From DATBGZ01 sp036557785 (GTDB taxonomy: Bacteria; Actinomycetota; Actinomycetes; Mycobacteriales; Micromonosporaceae): a DNA stretch of 35,514 nucleotides. This document shows, one piece after another, positions 24,395 to 31,934 of the stretch. Numbering within the stretch: the first letter of the stretch is position 1; the number at the start of each line of letters is the position of its first letter. A model generated the notes under the pieces. The model made no database searches. It was not told the origin of the DNA and saw nothing but the letters and a program-made list of their open reading frames with translations. A program made the position numbers and the translations under genes. The stretch lies in the NCBI GenBank assembly GCA_036557785.1, contig DATBGZ010000067.1:1-35514 (forward strand). The letters are read 5' to 3'.

Positions 24395-26215
24395 TCAGTC
24401 AGCCACCAGCAAGTCCCTGGTGCGGACCACGCCGACCGAGAGCGTCTTGTATCCGACGGACTCGAAGAGCACGGTCATCCGGTCCTCCTCATACCCCAGC
24501 ACGGTCCCGCTGCCCCAGACCCGATGGCGCACGGTGCCACCGACCGGAAAGGGCAGCCCACCGGCGTTCGGTCCGCTCGGCTGTGCCGGCACGGGCAGTG
24601 TCCGAGGGGGTGGGACGGGGCGAGCCCGGCCCGGTGGAGCCGGGACGTGCGGCGCGTGCGCGGCGGCGATCGTCGCGGCCGGCGCGGGTGGCATCTTTCG
24701 GCCCTTGCGACGCTTCGGACGGCCCGGCGACACCGGCGGCGGGGTCGTGGCGGCACAGGTGTCGCAGTGGCCGCATGGTCGGTTGAGGCGGTCGCCGAAG
24801 TAGGCGAGCAGGGCCTGGCCGCGGCAGGTGCGGGTCTCCGCGAACTGGCGCATCATCTCCACGCGCGTGCGCTGCACGGCCTGATGACGCTCCACTTCGG
24901 ACAATGCGGCGCGCGCCGCGTCGACTGGAACCGGGCCGGTGCCGGGGGAGCGCAGCCGGCCGTCCGGGTCGGCCACCACCACGCCCATCTCGGTGAGCAG
25001 GGTGAGCAGTTGGGTCAGCTTGCGGGCCGAGAAACCGCTGCGTTCGCGCAGGTCCGCGCGGTCGTGCGGGCGCTCCCGTAGCACCGCCACCAGGTCGCGG
25101 ATCTCCGCCTCGGGCGGGGCGCCGCCCGTGAAGTAGCGCTGCAGCGCCACGTCCTCTGGCCGGTGCAGCAGCACCGCCCGTGCGGGCTGGCCATCCCGGC
25201 CGGCGCGCCCGATCTCCTGCAGGTAGCTGTCCGGCGAGTCGGGCAGCGCGAGGTGCACCACCCACCGGATGTCGGGCTTGTCGATCCCCATGCCGAAGGC
25301 CGAGGTGGCGACCATGACGGGGACGCGTCCGGCGAGGAAGTCCTCGTGCCGGCGCATCCGTACGGCCGGCGCCATCCCGCCGTGGTAGTGCTCGGCAGCA
25401 TGCCCGGCCTCGCGCAACCGCGCCGCCAGGCCCTCCGCCTGACGACGGGTGGGAACATAGACAATTCCGCATCCAGTGACGGTCGCCAGGAGGGCGGTCA
25501 GCCGCCGCCAGCGGTGCTCGTCGGTCGGGCAGTGGGTCGCCTCGAGGAACAGGTTCGGCCGATCCAGCCCGGTCACCACGACCAGCGGGTCGCGCAGCTT
25601 CAGCCGGATGCTGATGTCGTCGCGTACGGGCGCGGACGCGGTCGCGGTGAGCGCCACGATCGTCGGCCGACGCCCCTTGCGGCGCCCCTTGGCCGGGGCC
25701 AGGGCGGCGATCGTGTCGCCGAGGGTGAGGTAGTCGGGGCGAAAGTCGTGCCCCCACGAGGAGAGGCAGTGCGCCTCATCGACCGCGACCAGTGCCGGGC
25801 GCAGCTCGCGCACCTGCGCCAGGCGCTCCGGCGCGGCGAGCTGCTCGGGCGTGATGAACAGGAACCGGGCGGTCCCGGCCCGCACGGCGGCGAGGTTCTC
25901 CTGTTGCTGCTTGGGCGTCTCGGCGCTGCTGACCCGTACCGCGTGGGTCAGTGCGTGGTCGCGACCCGCCAGTCCCGCGATCTGGTCCTGCTGTAACGCG
26001 AGCAGCGGCGAGATCACCACCGTGGGACCGCGCAGGAGCGTGGCCGGCAACTGGTAGACCGCCGACTTGCCGGCGCCGGTGGGCAGGATGACCATCGCGT
26101 CGCGCCCGCGCAGCAGCGCCCGCATCGCCTGCAGTTGGGCCGGACGCAAGGTGCGCCAACCAAAGACGGCCGCTGCCCGCCGTCGCAGCCGCCAGGTGAG
26201 AAGAAGATCTTTCAT
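24395..26215 (-). CDS. recQ: RecQ-family DNA helicase with C-terminal Tudor-like domain
   Basis: 606 residues from ATG 26215 (MKDLLLTWRLRRRA). Superfamily 2 helicase: Walker A LPTGAGKS (44-51), DEAH box in VAVDEAHCLSSWGHDFRPDY, TATA, HGGM, SAFGMGIDKPDIR and motif VI QEIGRAGRDG. A winged-helix-like segment (about 380-430, DRADLRERSGFSARKLTQLL) comes before the RecQ zinc cysteines (Cys464, Cys481, Cys484, Cys487); in E. coli RecQ the zinc module comes first. After a Pro/Arg linker (about 490-555) the tail GGTVRHRVWGSGTVLGYEEDRMTVLFESVGYKTL resembles the Tudor-like end of PcrA/UvrD. HRDC is absent. It unwinds DNA 3' to 5' for recombination and repair (family knowledge). It diverges from whiB across 223 bases, which contain the short inverted repeat CCCACC-GG-GGTGGG (26293-26306). 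Confidence 0.94.
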   Translation of the reverse strand: MKDLLLTWRLRRRAAAVFGWRTLRPAQLQAMRALLRGRDAMVILPTGAGKSAVYQLPATLLRGPTVVISPLLALQQDQIAGLAGRDHALTHAVRVSSAETPKQQQENLAAVRAGTARFLFITPEQLAAPERLAQVRELRPALVAVDEAHCLSSWGHDFRPDYLTLGDTIAALAPAKGRRKGRRPTIVALTATASAPVRDDISIRLKLRDPLVVVTGLDRPNLFLEATHCPTDEHRWRRLTALLATVTGCGIVYVPTRRQAEGLAARLREAGHAAEHYHGGMAPAVRMRRHEDFLAGRVPVMVATSAFGMGIDKPDIRWVVHLALPDSPDSYLQEIGRAGRDGQPARAVLLHRPEDVALQRYFTGGAPPEAEIRDLVAVLRERPHDRADLRERSGFSARKLTQLLTLLTEMGVVVADPDGRLRSPGTGPVPVDAARAALSEVERHQAVQRTRVEMMRQFAETRTCRGQALLAYFGDRLNRPCGHCDTCAATTPPPVSPGRPKRRKGRKMPPAPAATIAAAHAPHVPAPPGRARPVPPPRTLPVPAQPSGPNAGGLPFPVGGTVRHRVWGSGTVLGYEEDRMTVLFESVGYKTLSVGVVRTRDLLVAD

Positions 26216-26438
26216 CGCTGGCCGACCGTACCGCAGCCCGACCGCGACGATCCGGCCGAAACGCCGGACGTCGGCGTTCGCCGGGGTTTTGCCCCACCGG
26301 GGTGGGTTTGGCACGCCGCGGTGCGGGGTATCGCACACGCCGAACCGTGGGCCGGCTCGTTGCTGGGTTGGTGCCCGCACCACGCGCCGGCACTGGTGGG
26401 GATCCCGCCGGGGCCCACAGCGAGGGAGGTTGGCAGCG

Positions 26439-26798
26439 TTGACCAGAGCCGCAACCGTTCTGCGACCGATGATTCAGGCCTGGGAGTGGCAGGCGGCGGG
26501 GCTGTGCCGGGATCGTTCCGGGGCCCAGTTCTTCCACCCCGACGACGACCTGGGTCGGATCAGCCGCCGGCTCCGCGAGGCTGCCGCCAAGCGGTTGTGC
26601 GAGTTGTGCCCGGTGCGGGCGCAGTGCGCGACGCACGCCCTTGCCATCGGTGAGGAGTACGGCGTCTGGGGCGGCTTCACCGAAACCGAGCGGGCTCGCC
26701 TGCGCGAGGCCGGGTGGCGCGACACGATGGGCGACGATCGTCTGGTCGATGTCCACCGGCTGGAGCGACGCCTTCGCATGATTCCGCGCGTACGGTAA
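26439..26798 (+). CDS. WhiB-family iron-sulfur transcriptional regulator
   Basis: 119 residues from TTG 26439, chosen because GGGAGG lies nine bases upstream; ATG 26469 would give 109 residues. The four cluster-binding cysteines are Cys23, Cys54, Cys57 and Cys63 (GLCRD, then LCELCPVRAQC), with the family turn YGVWGG at 74-79 and a basic C-terminus (RRLRMIPRVR). Wbl proteins bind a [4Fe-4S] cluster and regulate development, redox or antibiotic response, often by contacting sigma factor region 4. The following gene is itself an unusual sigma factor on the same strand, 229 bases on, so a functional link is possible but unproven. Which Wbl class it belongs to cannot be settled here. Confidence 0.92.
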   Translation: MTRAATVLRPMIQAWEWQAAGLCRDRSGAQFFHPDDDLGRISRRLREAAAKRLCELCPVRAQCATHALAIGEEYGVWGGFTETERARLREAGWRDTMGDDRLVDVHRLERRLRMIPRVR

Positions 26799-27027
26799 CC
26801 GGCCCGTCACCGCTCCGGCAGCATGCGGTCCCAAGTCGTGGGACGGTCACGAGGTTCACGGCAGGGTCGCTGATCGCCGCCTGACCTGCGGAAACTCGGA
26901 CTTTTGGACGGTCGTGATCCACCGTTCGCACAGCCGGGTATGGCCGAAGGGTTGACCCTGCACCATCCGCTGAGCCACGATCGGGTTCTGTGCTCGCAGT
27001 GCTGCCAGTGCCGGGAGGTGACGGATC

Positions 27028-28242
27028 GTGCGGATCGACGTACGGCGACTGGATGACGCGGACGTGGTGCGGGTCAGCGGCGGAGTCGACCTCGAAACGG
27101 CGCCACGGCTGCGCGCAGTGCTCGACGCCCTGCTCGCCGAAGGGCGTGTGCACCTCGTCGTGGACCTGCTCGAAGTGAGAATGTTCGATGCTTGCACGGC
27201 CGGCACGCTCGCCACGGTGGCGGGCGTGGCGATCGCGGCCGGCGGGAGCATGGCGGCCGTCGCCGCGGCCGGGCCGTGCCACGACCTGCTCGCGTTGCTC
27301 GGGTGGGACAGGCGGCTGCGGGTCCACGACGATCCCGCGCCGGTGCTGGCCCGGTTCCGTCAGCGCGCGATGGCGTTCCGGCTGTCGCTTGTGGACAGTT
27401 CGGGGAGCGGGACGGCCGAGGACGAGACCCTCGCGGACGAGACGCCTCCGGACGAGCAGTCCTTCGCAGACGACGCCCGCTGGCCGGGCAGCCGGGACAT
27501 CACGGTCCACGCCCTGCTCGCCGCGGCGGCCGCACTGCCCGACAGCTCGATCCAGCGGGCCGAGTTGCGGCGCCAGGCGATCGAGGACGGCATGCCACTG
27601 GCCCGCCGGCTGGCCCGACGCTTTCGTGACCGCGGCGAACCGGGCGAGGACCTGACCCAGGTGGCGATGGTCGGCCTGGTGCACGCCATCGATGGCTACG
27701 ACCCCACCCGCGGATGCGGCTTCGCCGGCTACGCCACGCCGACCATCGTGGGGGAGCTTCGACGGTACTTCCGCGACAAGGGGTGGCGGATCCGCGTCCC
27801 GCGCCGGGTACAGGAGTTGCGGCTGCGGGTGAACCGGGCCAGCGCCGAGCTCAGTCAGGCGAACGCGGGCACCCCGACGATCGCGGATATCGCCAATCAT
27901 CTGTGCGTGGCGGAGCCGGAGGTGGCCGAGGCGTTGGAGGCCGGGATGATGTACCAGCCCCTGTCGCTGTCCGGGCCCGGCATCTCCGGCGGCGATCTGG
28001 CGGCCGCTGATCCGCTCGGCGAGGACGACCCGGCGATCGCCGTGGTCGAGCAGCGGGAGTCGGTGCGGCCACTGCTCGCCACGCTGCCGGAGCGGGAACG
28101 GGCCATCCTGCGCATGCGGTTCTTCGGCGACATGACGCAGTCGCAGATCGCTGACCGCCTCGGCATCTCACAGATGCACGTGAGCCGGCTGCTCTCCCAG
28201 ACCCTGGGTAGCTTGCGCGCCGCGCTCGTCGACGCGGCTTGA
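27028..28242 (+). CDS. STAS domain - SigB/SigF-type sigma factor fusion
   Basis: 404 residues from GTG 27028, with GGGAGG nine bases upstream. Residues 1-110 form a STAS domain like anti-sigma-factor antagonists: VVRVSGGVDLETAPRLRAVLDALL, HLVVDLLEVRMFDACTAGTLATV. The phospho-acceptor region reads D54-A-C-T-A-G instead of D-S-S/T-G, so the usual serine is missing. After an acidic linker (about 125-155), residues 183-255 are sigma region 2 (EDLTQVAMVGLVHAIDGYDPTRGCGFAGYATPTIVGELRRYFRDK). VPRRVQELRLRV and region 3 follow, then region 4 (LPERERAILRMRFFGDMTQSQIADRLGISQMHVSRLLSQ). Stress sigma factor of the SigF/SigB group; the attached STAS module is inferred to engage its own or a rival anti-sigma kinase. 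No anti-sigma factor gene is adjacent. Confidence 0.9.
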   Translation: MRIDVRRLDDADVVRVSGGVDLETAPRLRAVLDALLAEGRVHLVVDLLEVRMFDACTAGTLATVAGVAIAAGGSMAAVAAAGPCHDLLALLGWDRRLRVHDDPAPVLARFRQRAMAFRLSLVDSSGSGTAEDETLADETPPDEQSFADDARWPGSRDITVHALLAAAAALPDSSIQRAELRRQAIEDGMPLARRLARRFRDRGEPGEDLTQVAMVGLVHAIDGYDPTRGCGFAGYATPTIVGELRRYFRDKGWRIRVPRRVQELRLRVNRASAELSQANAGTPTIADIANHLCVAEPEVAEALEAGMMYQPLSLSGPGISGGDLAAADPLGEDDPAIAVVEQRESVRPLLATLPERERAILRMRFFGDMTQSQIADRLGISQMHVSRLLSQTLGSLRAALVDAA

Positions 28243-28287
28243 CGTTCGCAAGACTTGACGTCAGTAAGAACGTGACGTCAGTACGAA
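28238..28287. repeat. Three tandem 16-17-bp repeats with TGACGTCAGT core
   Basis: Units at 28238-28253, 28254-28270 and 28271-28287 share TGACGT followed by A-rich ends; units 2 and 3 both contain TGACGTCAGTA(A/C)GAA. They begin over the stop codon of the STAS-sigma gene and run up to the terminator stem. Confidence 0.75.
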
Positions 28288-28325
28288 TCAGTGCGCCCGC
28301 CGACCGAGGTCGGCGGGCGCACTGA
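28288..28325. terminator. Perfect 18-bp bidirectional terminator stem
   Basis: Arms 28288-28305 and 28308-28325 are exactly complementary with only GA between them, placed between convergent stops at 28242 and 28340. Confidence 0.85.
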
Positions 28326-28339
28326 CGCTCAGGTCTGGT

Positions 28340-28729
28340 TCAGGCCGCGACGAGGCAGAGCAGGCCCTTGTCGCTCTCGGCCGCCGCCTCCCAGTTCGCC
28401 GGGCACGACGCGTCGGCGTCGTTCAAAGTCTTGCCGTCAAGGACGGCGATGATCTTCGCCTTCGCGTCGCCCGAGGAGCAGTCCACGACGCTGATCTGCT
28501 GGTTTGTCGTGGTGGGGGTGTCGGAGGGCGGGTAGTAGTTGATGCAGGCGCCCACCTTGAACTGGCTCTCCGCGATCGCCGGGAGCACGAACTTGTAGGC
28601 GGCGACGCCGAGGATGGCCAGCACGACGACGACGATGCCGATGATCGTCAGGGGTCCGCGCTTCTTCTTGGCCGGCGCCGGCGCCGGCGGGGCGGGCGCG
28701 CCTGCGGGCATGGGGGTGGGTTCGGTCAT
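28340..28729 (-). CDS. LppU-like single-pass membrane protein
   Basis: 129 residues from ATG 28729, with AAGGA five bases upstream. A Pro/Ala/Lys cytoplasmic start (APAPPAPAPAKKKRG) precedes one membrane helix (LTIIGIVVVVLAILGVAAYKF). The ectodomain has four cysteines (62, 84, 109, 125) in the pattern GACINYY, VVDCSSGDAKAKIIAVL, ASCPANWE, GLLCLV. This spacing is that of LppU/DUF-type septum-associated actinobacterial proteins, predicted to form two disulfides. The function of the family is not established. It is the last gene of a same-strand run after the AraC gene, with an 88-base gap between them. Confidence 0.78.
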   Translation of the reverse strand: MTEPTPMPAGAPAPPAPAPAKKKRGPLTIIGIVVVVLAILGVAAYKFVLPAIAESQFKVGACINYYPPSDTPTTTNQQISVVDCSSGDAKAKIIAVLDGKTLNDADASCPANWEAAAESDKGLLCLVAA

Positions 28730-28817
28730 GGCATTCCTTCGTGTCGAGGTTGCTTGGTGCCCGCCCAGGCTAGTGCCGCCGGCCGCCCCGTGCAGACCCG
28801 GGCCACGCCTGCCACGG

Positions 28818-29870
28818 CTAGCGACGGCGCGAGCGACGAACGGTCAACCCTCGGTCGGCCATATCGGCCGGAGGGGGAGGAACCGACCCGCGTGCCGTGC
28901 CCGCCTTCGACAGTGCCGTGACCAGAGGTTGGGCCGGCGGCGTGCTCTCCGGGGGGACCTCGACCTTCGCGGCCTCCAGGCTCGCGGCCCGGAAGGCGCC
29001 AGGTGAGCACCCGACCGTACGGGCGAAGAACCGGCCAAAGTTGGTCGCCTCTGAGAAGCCGAGCCGGGCTCCGACCTCGGCCACCGACAGGTCGCTCTCC
29101 GCGAGCAGCCGCTTGGCCTCCAGCGCCACCCGGTCGTCGACGAGTTGCTTGGCGGTACGGCCGGTCGCGGCGAGGCTCGCCCGGGTCAGGGTGCGCACCG
29201 AGCAGCCGAGCAGGCCGGCGTACTCCTCGACCTGGCGGGTGGCGGCGAAGCGTTCATCGATCAGACCCCGGAACCGCCCGAGGATCTCGCTGTCGCTCGC
29301 GGCCTGACCCGGCCCGCCCTCCGGCTCGATGTCGGACAGGCGCAGCAGCAGAGCGGCGAGCTGGTGGCGCAGCACACCCACCGGGATCTTCTCGCCACCG
29401 ATGAGCCGGTGGTAGTCGGTCTCGAGCTGGCTGACCCCGTCGACGATCGCCTCGCCGTCCTCGCCGGCGGGTTGCCAGTAGGTTCCGGTGACCCGCCGAT
29501 CCCCGCCGGCGGGGGCCGTGCCGCGGGGCAGGGCCGGGTAGGCCGCCTCGTACGGGAACTGCGGCTCGAAGAGCACGAGCGTGGCGTCGATGCCCGGGGG
29601 CGGGAAGCCGACGAACTGGCCGGGCCTGACCCAGAGCAGCCCGCCCGGACGGCACGGGTACGTCTCGAAGTCCACGCTGAAGCTCGCGCGCCCGGCCGTG
29701 ACCAGGGCCAGCAGGTGCACCGGCACGCGGTGCCGGGCCTGCGCCTCCGGCTCGATCGGCGGGGTCGCCGGGGAGCCACGGTGGTAGAGGTCGCTCAGGC
29801 GCAGCATGTGCAACCCCACCGCGGGGTGGCGCGGGAAGGTCACATCCGTGATCGAGGGCTGGCCGGCCAT
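28818..29870 (-). CDS. AraC-family transcriptional regulator
   Basis: 350 residues from ATG 29870. The N-terminal half is an AraC-type cupin sensor (HRVPVHLLALVTAGRASFSVDFETYPCRPGGLLWVRPGQFVGF). The C-terminal half has two helix-turn-helix motifs: VEEYAGLLGCSVRTLTRA and LSVAEVGARLGFSEATNFGRFFARTVGCSPGAFR. A disordered Pro/Ser/Arg tail of about 55 residues follows the DNA-binding domain, which is unusual. It lies 51 bases downstream of the debranching-enzyme gene on the same strand, so it may be co-transcribed with it and regulate carbohydrate genes nearby. The ligand is unknown and no operator was identified. Confidence 0.9.
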   Translation of the reverse strand: MAGQPSITDVTFPRHPAVGLHMLRLSDLYHRGSPATPPIEPEAQARHRVPVHLLALVTAGRASFSVDFETYPCRPGGLLWVRPGQFVGFPPPGIDATLVLFEPQFPYEAAYPALPRGTAPAGGDRRVTGTYWQPAGEDGEAIVDGVSQLETDYHRLIGGEKIPVGVLRHQLAALLLRLSDIEPEGGPGQAASDSEILGRFRGLIDERFAATRQVEEYAGLLGCSVRTLTRASLAATGRTAKQLVDDRVALEAKRLLAESDLSVAEVGARLGFSEATNFGRFFARTVGCSPGAFRAASLEAAKVEVPPESTPPAQPLVTALSKAGTARGSVPPPPADMADRGLTVRRSRRR

Positions 29871-29921
29871 GGCGCATCGACTGTACCCACACGATCCGTC
29901 CGCGATGGGCGGACGCGGCGC

Positions 29922-31817
29922 TCAGGTGGCCGAGACGCGCAGCAGTTCCGCGACCGACCACGCCTGGAACGGGCAGCCCGTGGCGGCGTGCGGCGGGTCG
30001 CCGTCGGCGGTCTCGCTCACCGAGCCGATGCCGTATCGGGCCAGGTGCGCGTGCAGGGCATCGCACACCCCATCGGTGCGCAGACCCACGGCCCGCGCGG
30101 CGTCCACGTACGGCCCGATCAGCCACGGCCAGACCGTGCCCTGGTGGTAGGCGCGGTCGCGCTCAGCCATGCCGCCGCCGTGCCCGCCGCGGTAGCCGGG
30201 CTCGCCCGGGGCGAGGCTGCGTGGGCCGAGCGGCGTGAGCAGCGCCTGGCCGACCGTGGCGACGACCCTGCGGCCCGACGGGTCGTCGCGGAGCGGCGCA
30301 TGGGGCAGCCCGAAGGCGAGGAGCTGGTTGGGGCGCAGGCTGGGGTCGTCCCCGCCGGGACCGTCCACAGTGTCATGCAGCCAGCCCCGGTCGTTGGGGA
30401 ACCGGGCCGCAAACGCCGCGCTCGCCGCGGCGCGCAGGCGGTCCAGGTCGGTACGGTCGCGGCTCAGGCGCGCGCGCAGCTCGCCGAGCGCGGCGAGCCC
30501 GTTGATCCACAGGGCATTGAGCTCGACGGCCTTGCCCCGGCGCGGTGTCACCGGGACCCCGTCGACGATCGCATCCATCCAGGTCAGTGCATAACCGTCC
30601 GCGCCCTGCGTGAGCAGCCCGTCGTCATCGACCCTGATGCCGTATCGGGTCCCCTCGACGTGGCGGCGCACGACCGCGTCGAGGGGATCGACCAGCTCGG
30701 CGGCGAGGTCGTCGTCCCCGCTCGCCGCGAGGTGGCGGTCGACGGCGTGCAGCAACCACAGGGTCGCGTCGGCGGTGTTGTACTCGGTGCGCCCCGTGTC
30801 GGCGGTGTTGGCGAGCATCCCGTCCGACAGCGTGGCGGCGTAGGCGCGCAGCAGGTCGCGCCCGTCGGCGTGCCGGCCGGTGCACAGGAACAGGCCCTCG
30901 TAGGCGATCATCGTGTCCCGCGACCAGGCTCCGAACCACGGATAGCCCGCCACGACGTCGGGACCCGACGCCGTACGGATGGTAAATATGTCGGTGCTTG
31001 CGCCCAGCTCGCCCACGGCCGCGCGCACCGCGGCGTTGCGCACGGCCCGGGTCCGGATCACGTCCGCCGCCGCGGGCGTCGGCGTCGGCAGGTCGCCGGC
31101 CCAGGCGATCACGTCGAGGCTCTCGCCCGCGTCGAGCCGTTGCCGGAACCGGCCCGCGCGCAGCAGGTCCTCGGTCGGGTTCAGCCCCCGGGCCGCCTCC
31201 TCCCGCTGGAAGAACCCCTCGTACCACTGGGGATCCGGCTCGTACCCGGGGCCCGCCACGCAGTACGCGCCCTCCACGACGAAGCCGTCCGCGGCAGCCT
31301 CGACCCGCAATCCGTCGCGTCGATACCGCTCGCCATGGGCGTCGCGCCAGGTGCAGAGCGGCTCCACGACCAGGTCGACCGGGCCACCGGCGCGCAGCGT
31401 ATGGCTGACCGCGACCATGCGCTGCCCGTGCGCCATCGCGACTCGCCGCTCCAGCACCACCTCGCCCACCCGCCACCGCCAGCACGGCAGTCCATCGACA
31501 ACACGGAACTCCTCGAGCAGCGCGTGGCCGGCCGGGTCGACGGCGCGGGAGGCCCATTCGTGGGTGTAGAGCCGGACCGCGCCGCCACCGGGCAGCATGA
31601 GCATCGGGTCGAGACTGGCCAGGCCCAACATCCGGTGGCCCGGGGTGTCACCCGCGACGACCAGCAGTCCGTGGTAGCGCCGCGTGCGAAGGCCCGGCGC
31701 CGTGCCCATGGCATACCCACCCAGACCGTCGGGCACCAGCCACTCCAGCGACGCCGCGCGATCAAGGCTGCGCAGCTCGCCGGCGCTGTAGGTGTACACG
31801 CCCCGAGTCTGCCGCAT
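29922..31817 (-). CDS. Amylo-alpha-1,6-glucosidase / glycogen debranching enzyme (GH133-type)
   Basis: 631 residues from ATG 31817 (MRQTRGVYTYSAGEL); upstream frame is not homologous-looking. The N-terminal beta domain has LEWLVPDGLGGYAMGT and RRYHGLLVV, which mark the prokaryotic GDE family. The C-terminal (alpha/alpha)6 barrel has YPWFGAWSRDTMIAYEGLFL, LTWMDA, ELNALWINGLAAL, PNQLLAFGLP, HQGTVWPWLIGPY and ATGCPFQAWSVAELLR. It hydrolyses alpha-1,6 branch points (and in some members transfers glucan) in glycogen. It lies far from the glg operon, with an AraC gene downstream and a GH63-like glucosidase diverging from it, which suggests a glucan breakdown module. Confidence 0.92.
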   Translation of the reverse strand: MRQTRGVYTYSAGELRSLDRAASLEWLVPDGLGGYAMGTAPGLRTRRYHGLLVVAGDTPGHRMLGLASLDPMLMLPGGGAVRLYTHEWASRAVDPAGHALLEEFRVVDGLPCWRWRVGEVVLERRVAMAHGQRMVAVSHTLRAGGPVDLVVEPLCTWRDAHGERYRRDGLRVEAAADGFVVEGAYCVAGPGYEPDPQWYEGFFQREEAARGLNPTEDLLRAGRFRQRLDAGESLDVIAWAGDLPTPTPAAADVIRTRAVRNAAVRAAVGELGASTDIFTIRTASGPDVVAGYPWFGAWSRDTMIAYEGLFLCTGRHADGRDLLRAYAATLSDGMLANTADTGRTEYNTADATLWLLHAVDRHLAASGDDDLAAELVDPLDAVVRRHVEGTRYGIRVDDDGLLTQGADGYALTWMDAIVDGVPVTPRRGKAVELNALWINGLAALGELRARLSRDRTDLDRLRAAASAAFAARFPNDRGWLHDTVDGPGGDDPSLRPNQLLAFGLPHAPLRDDPSGRRVVATVGQALLTPLGPRSLAPGEPGYRGGHGGGMAERDRAYHQGTVWPWLIGPYVDAARAVGLRTDGVCDALHAHLARYGIGSVSETADGDPPHAATGCPFQAWSVAELLRVSAT

Positions 31818-31856
31818 GGCCCGATCTTGTGTGGCCGGCGTGGCGAGGATCGACTC

Positions 31857-31934
31857 ATGAGTACGCACCACGAATCGGTGCGAGGGCGTTATCGGTTTCG
31901 GAAAACTAACCTGCCAGAATGCCCGGGTGGGTGA
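31857..31934 (+). CDS. Possible 25-residue leader ORF overlapping the glucosidase start
   Basis: ATG 31857 has an excellent AGGA seven bases upstream. The 25-residue frame is basic and polar (MSTHHESVRGRYRFRK at its start) and its stop overlaps the GTG of the large glucosidase by eight bases. The glucosidase GTG itself has no Shine-Dalgarno, so translation may depend on this small ORF by coupling. It could equally be chance. The ATG lies in the palindrome ACTCATGAGT (31853-31862). Confidence 0.25.
   Translation: MSTHHESVRGRYRFRKTNLPECPGG

Noticed and set aside
26936..26941. GGGTAT as a possible SigB/SigF-type -10 box before the STAS-sigma gene
   Set aside because: No GTTT-like -35 element at the expected 14-17-base spacing.
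26940..27056. A 38-residue plus-strand ORF with a CSQCCQC cluster overlapping the start of the STAS-sigma gene
   Set aside because: No ribosome-binding site, and a strong start with GGGAGG for the sigma gene lies inside it. The cysteine run may be chance.
29145..31934. A 930-codon plus-strand open frame opposite the AraC and debranching-enzyme genes
   Set aside because: Composition (Arg/Gly/Gln/Val-rich) is that of an antisense frame in GC-rich DNA. Both minus-strand proteins have clear motifs. Only its last 25 codons are kept, as a possible leader ORF.
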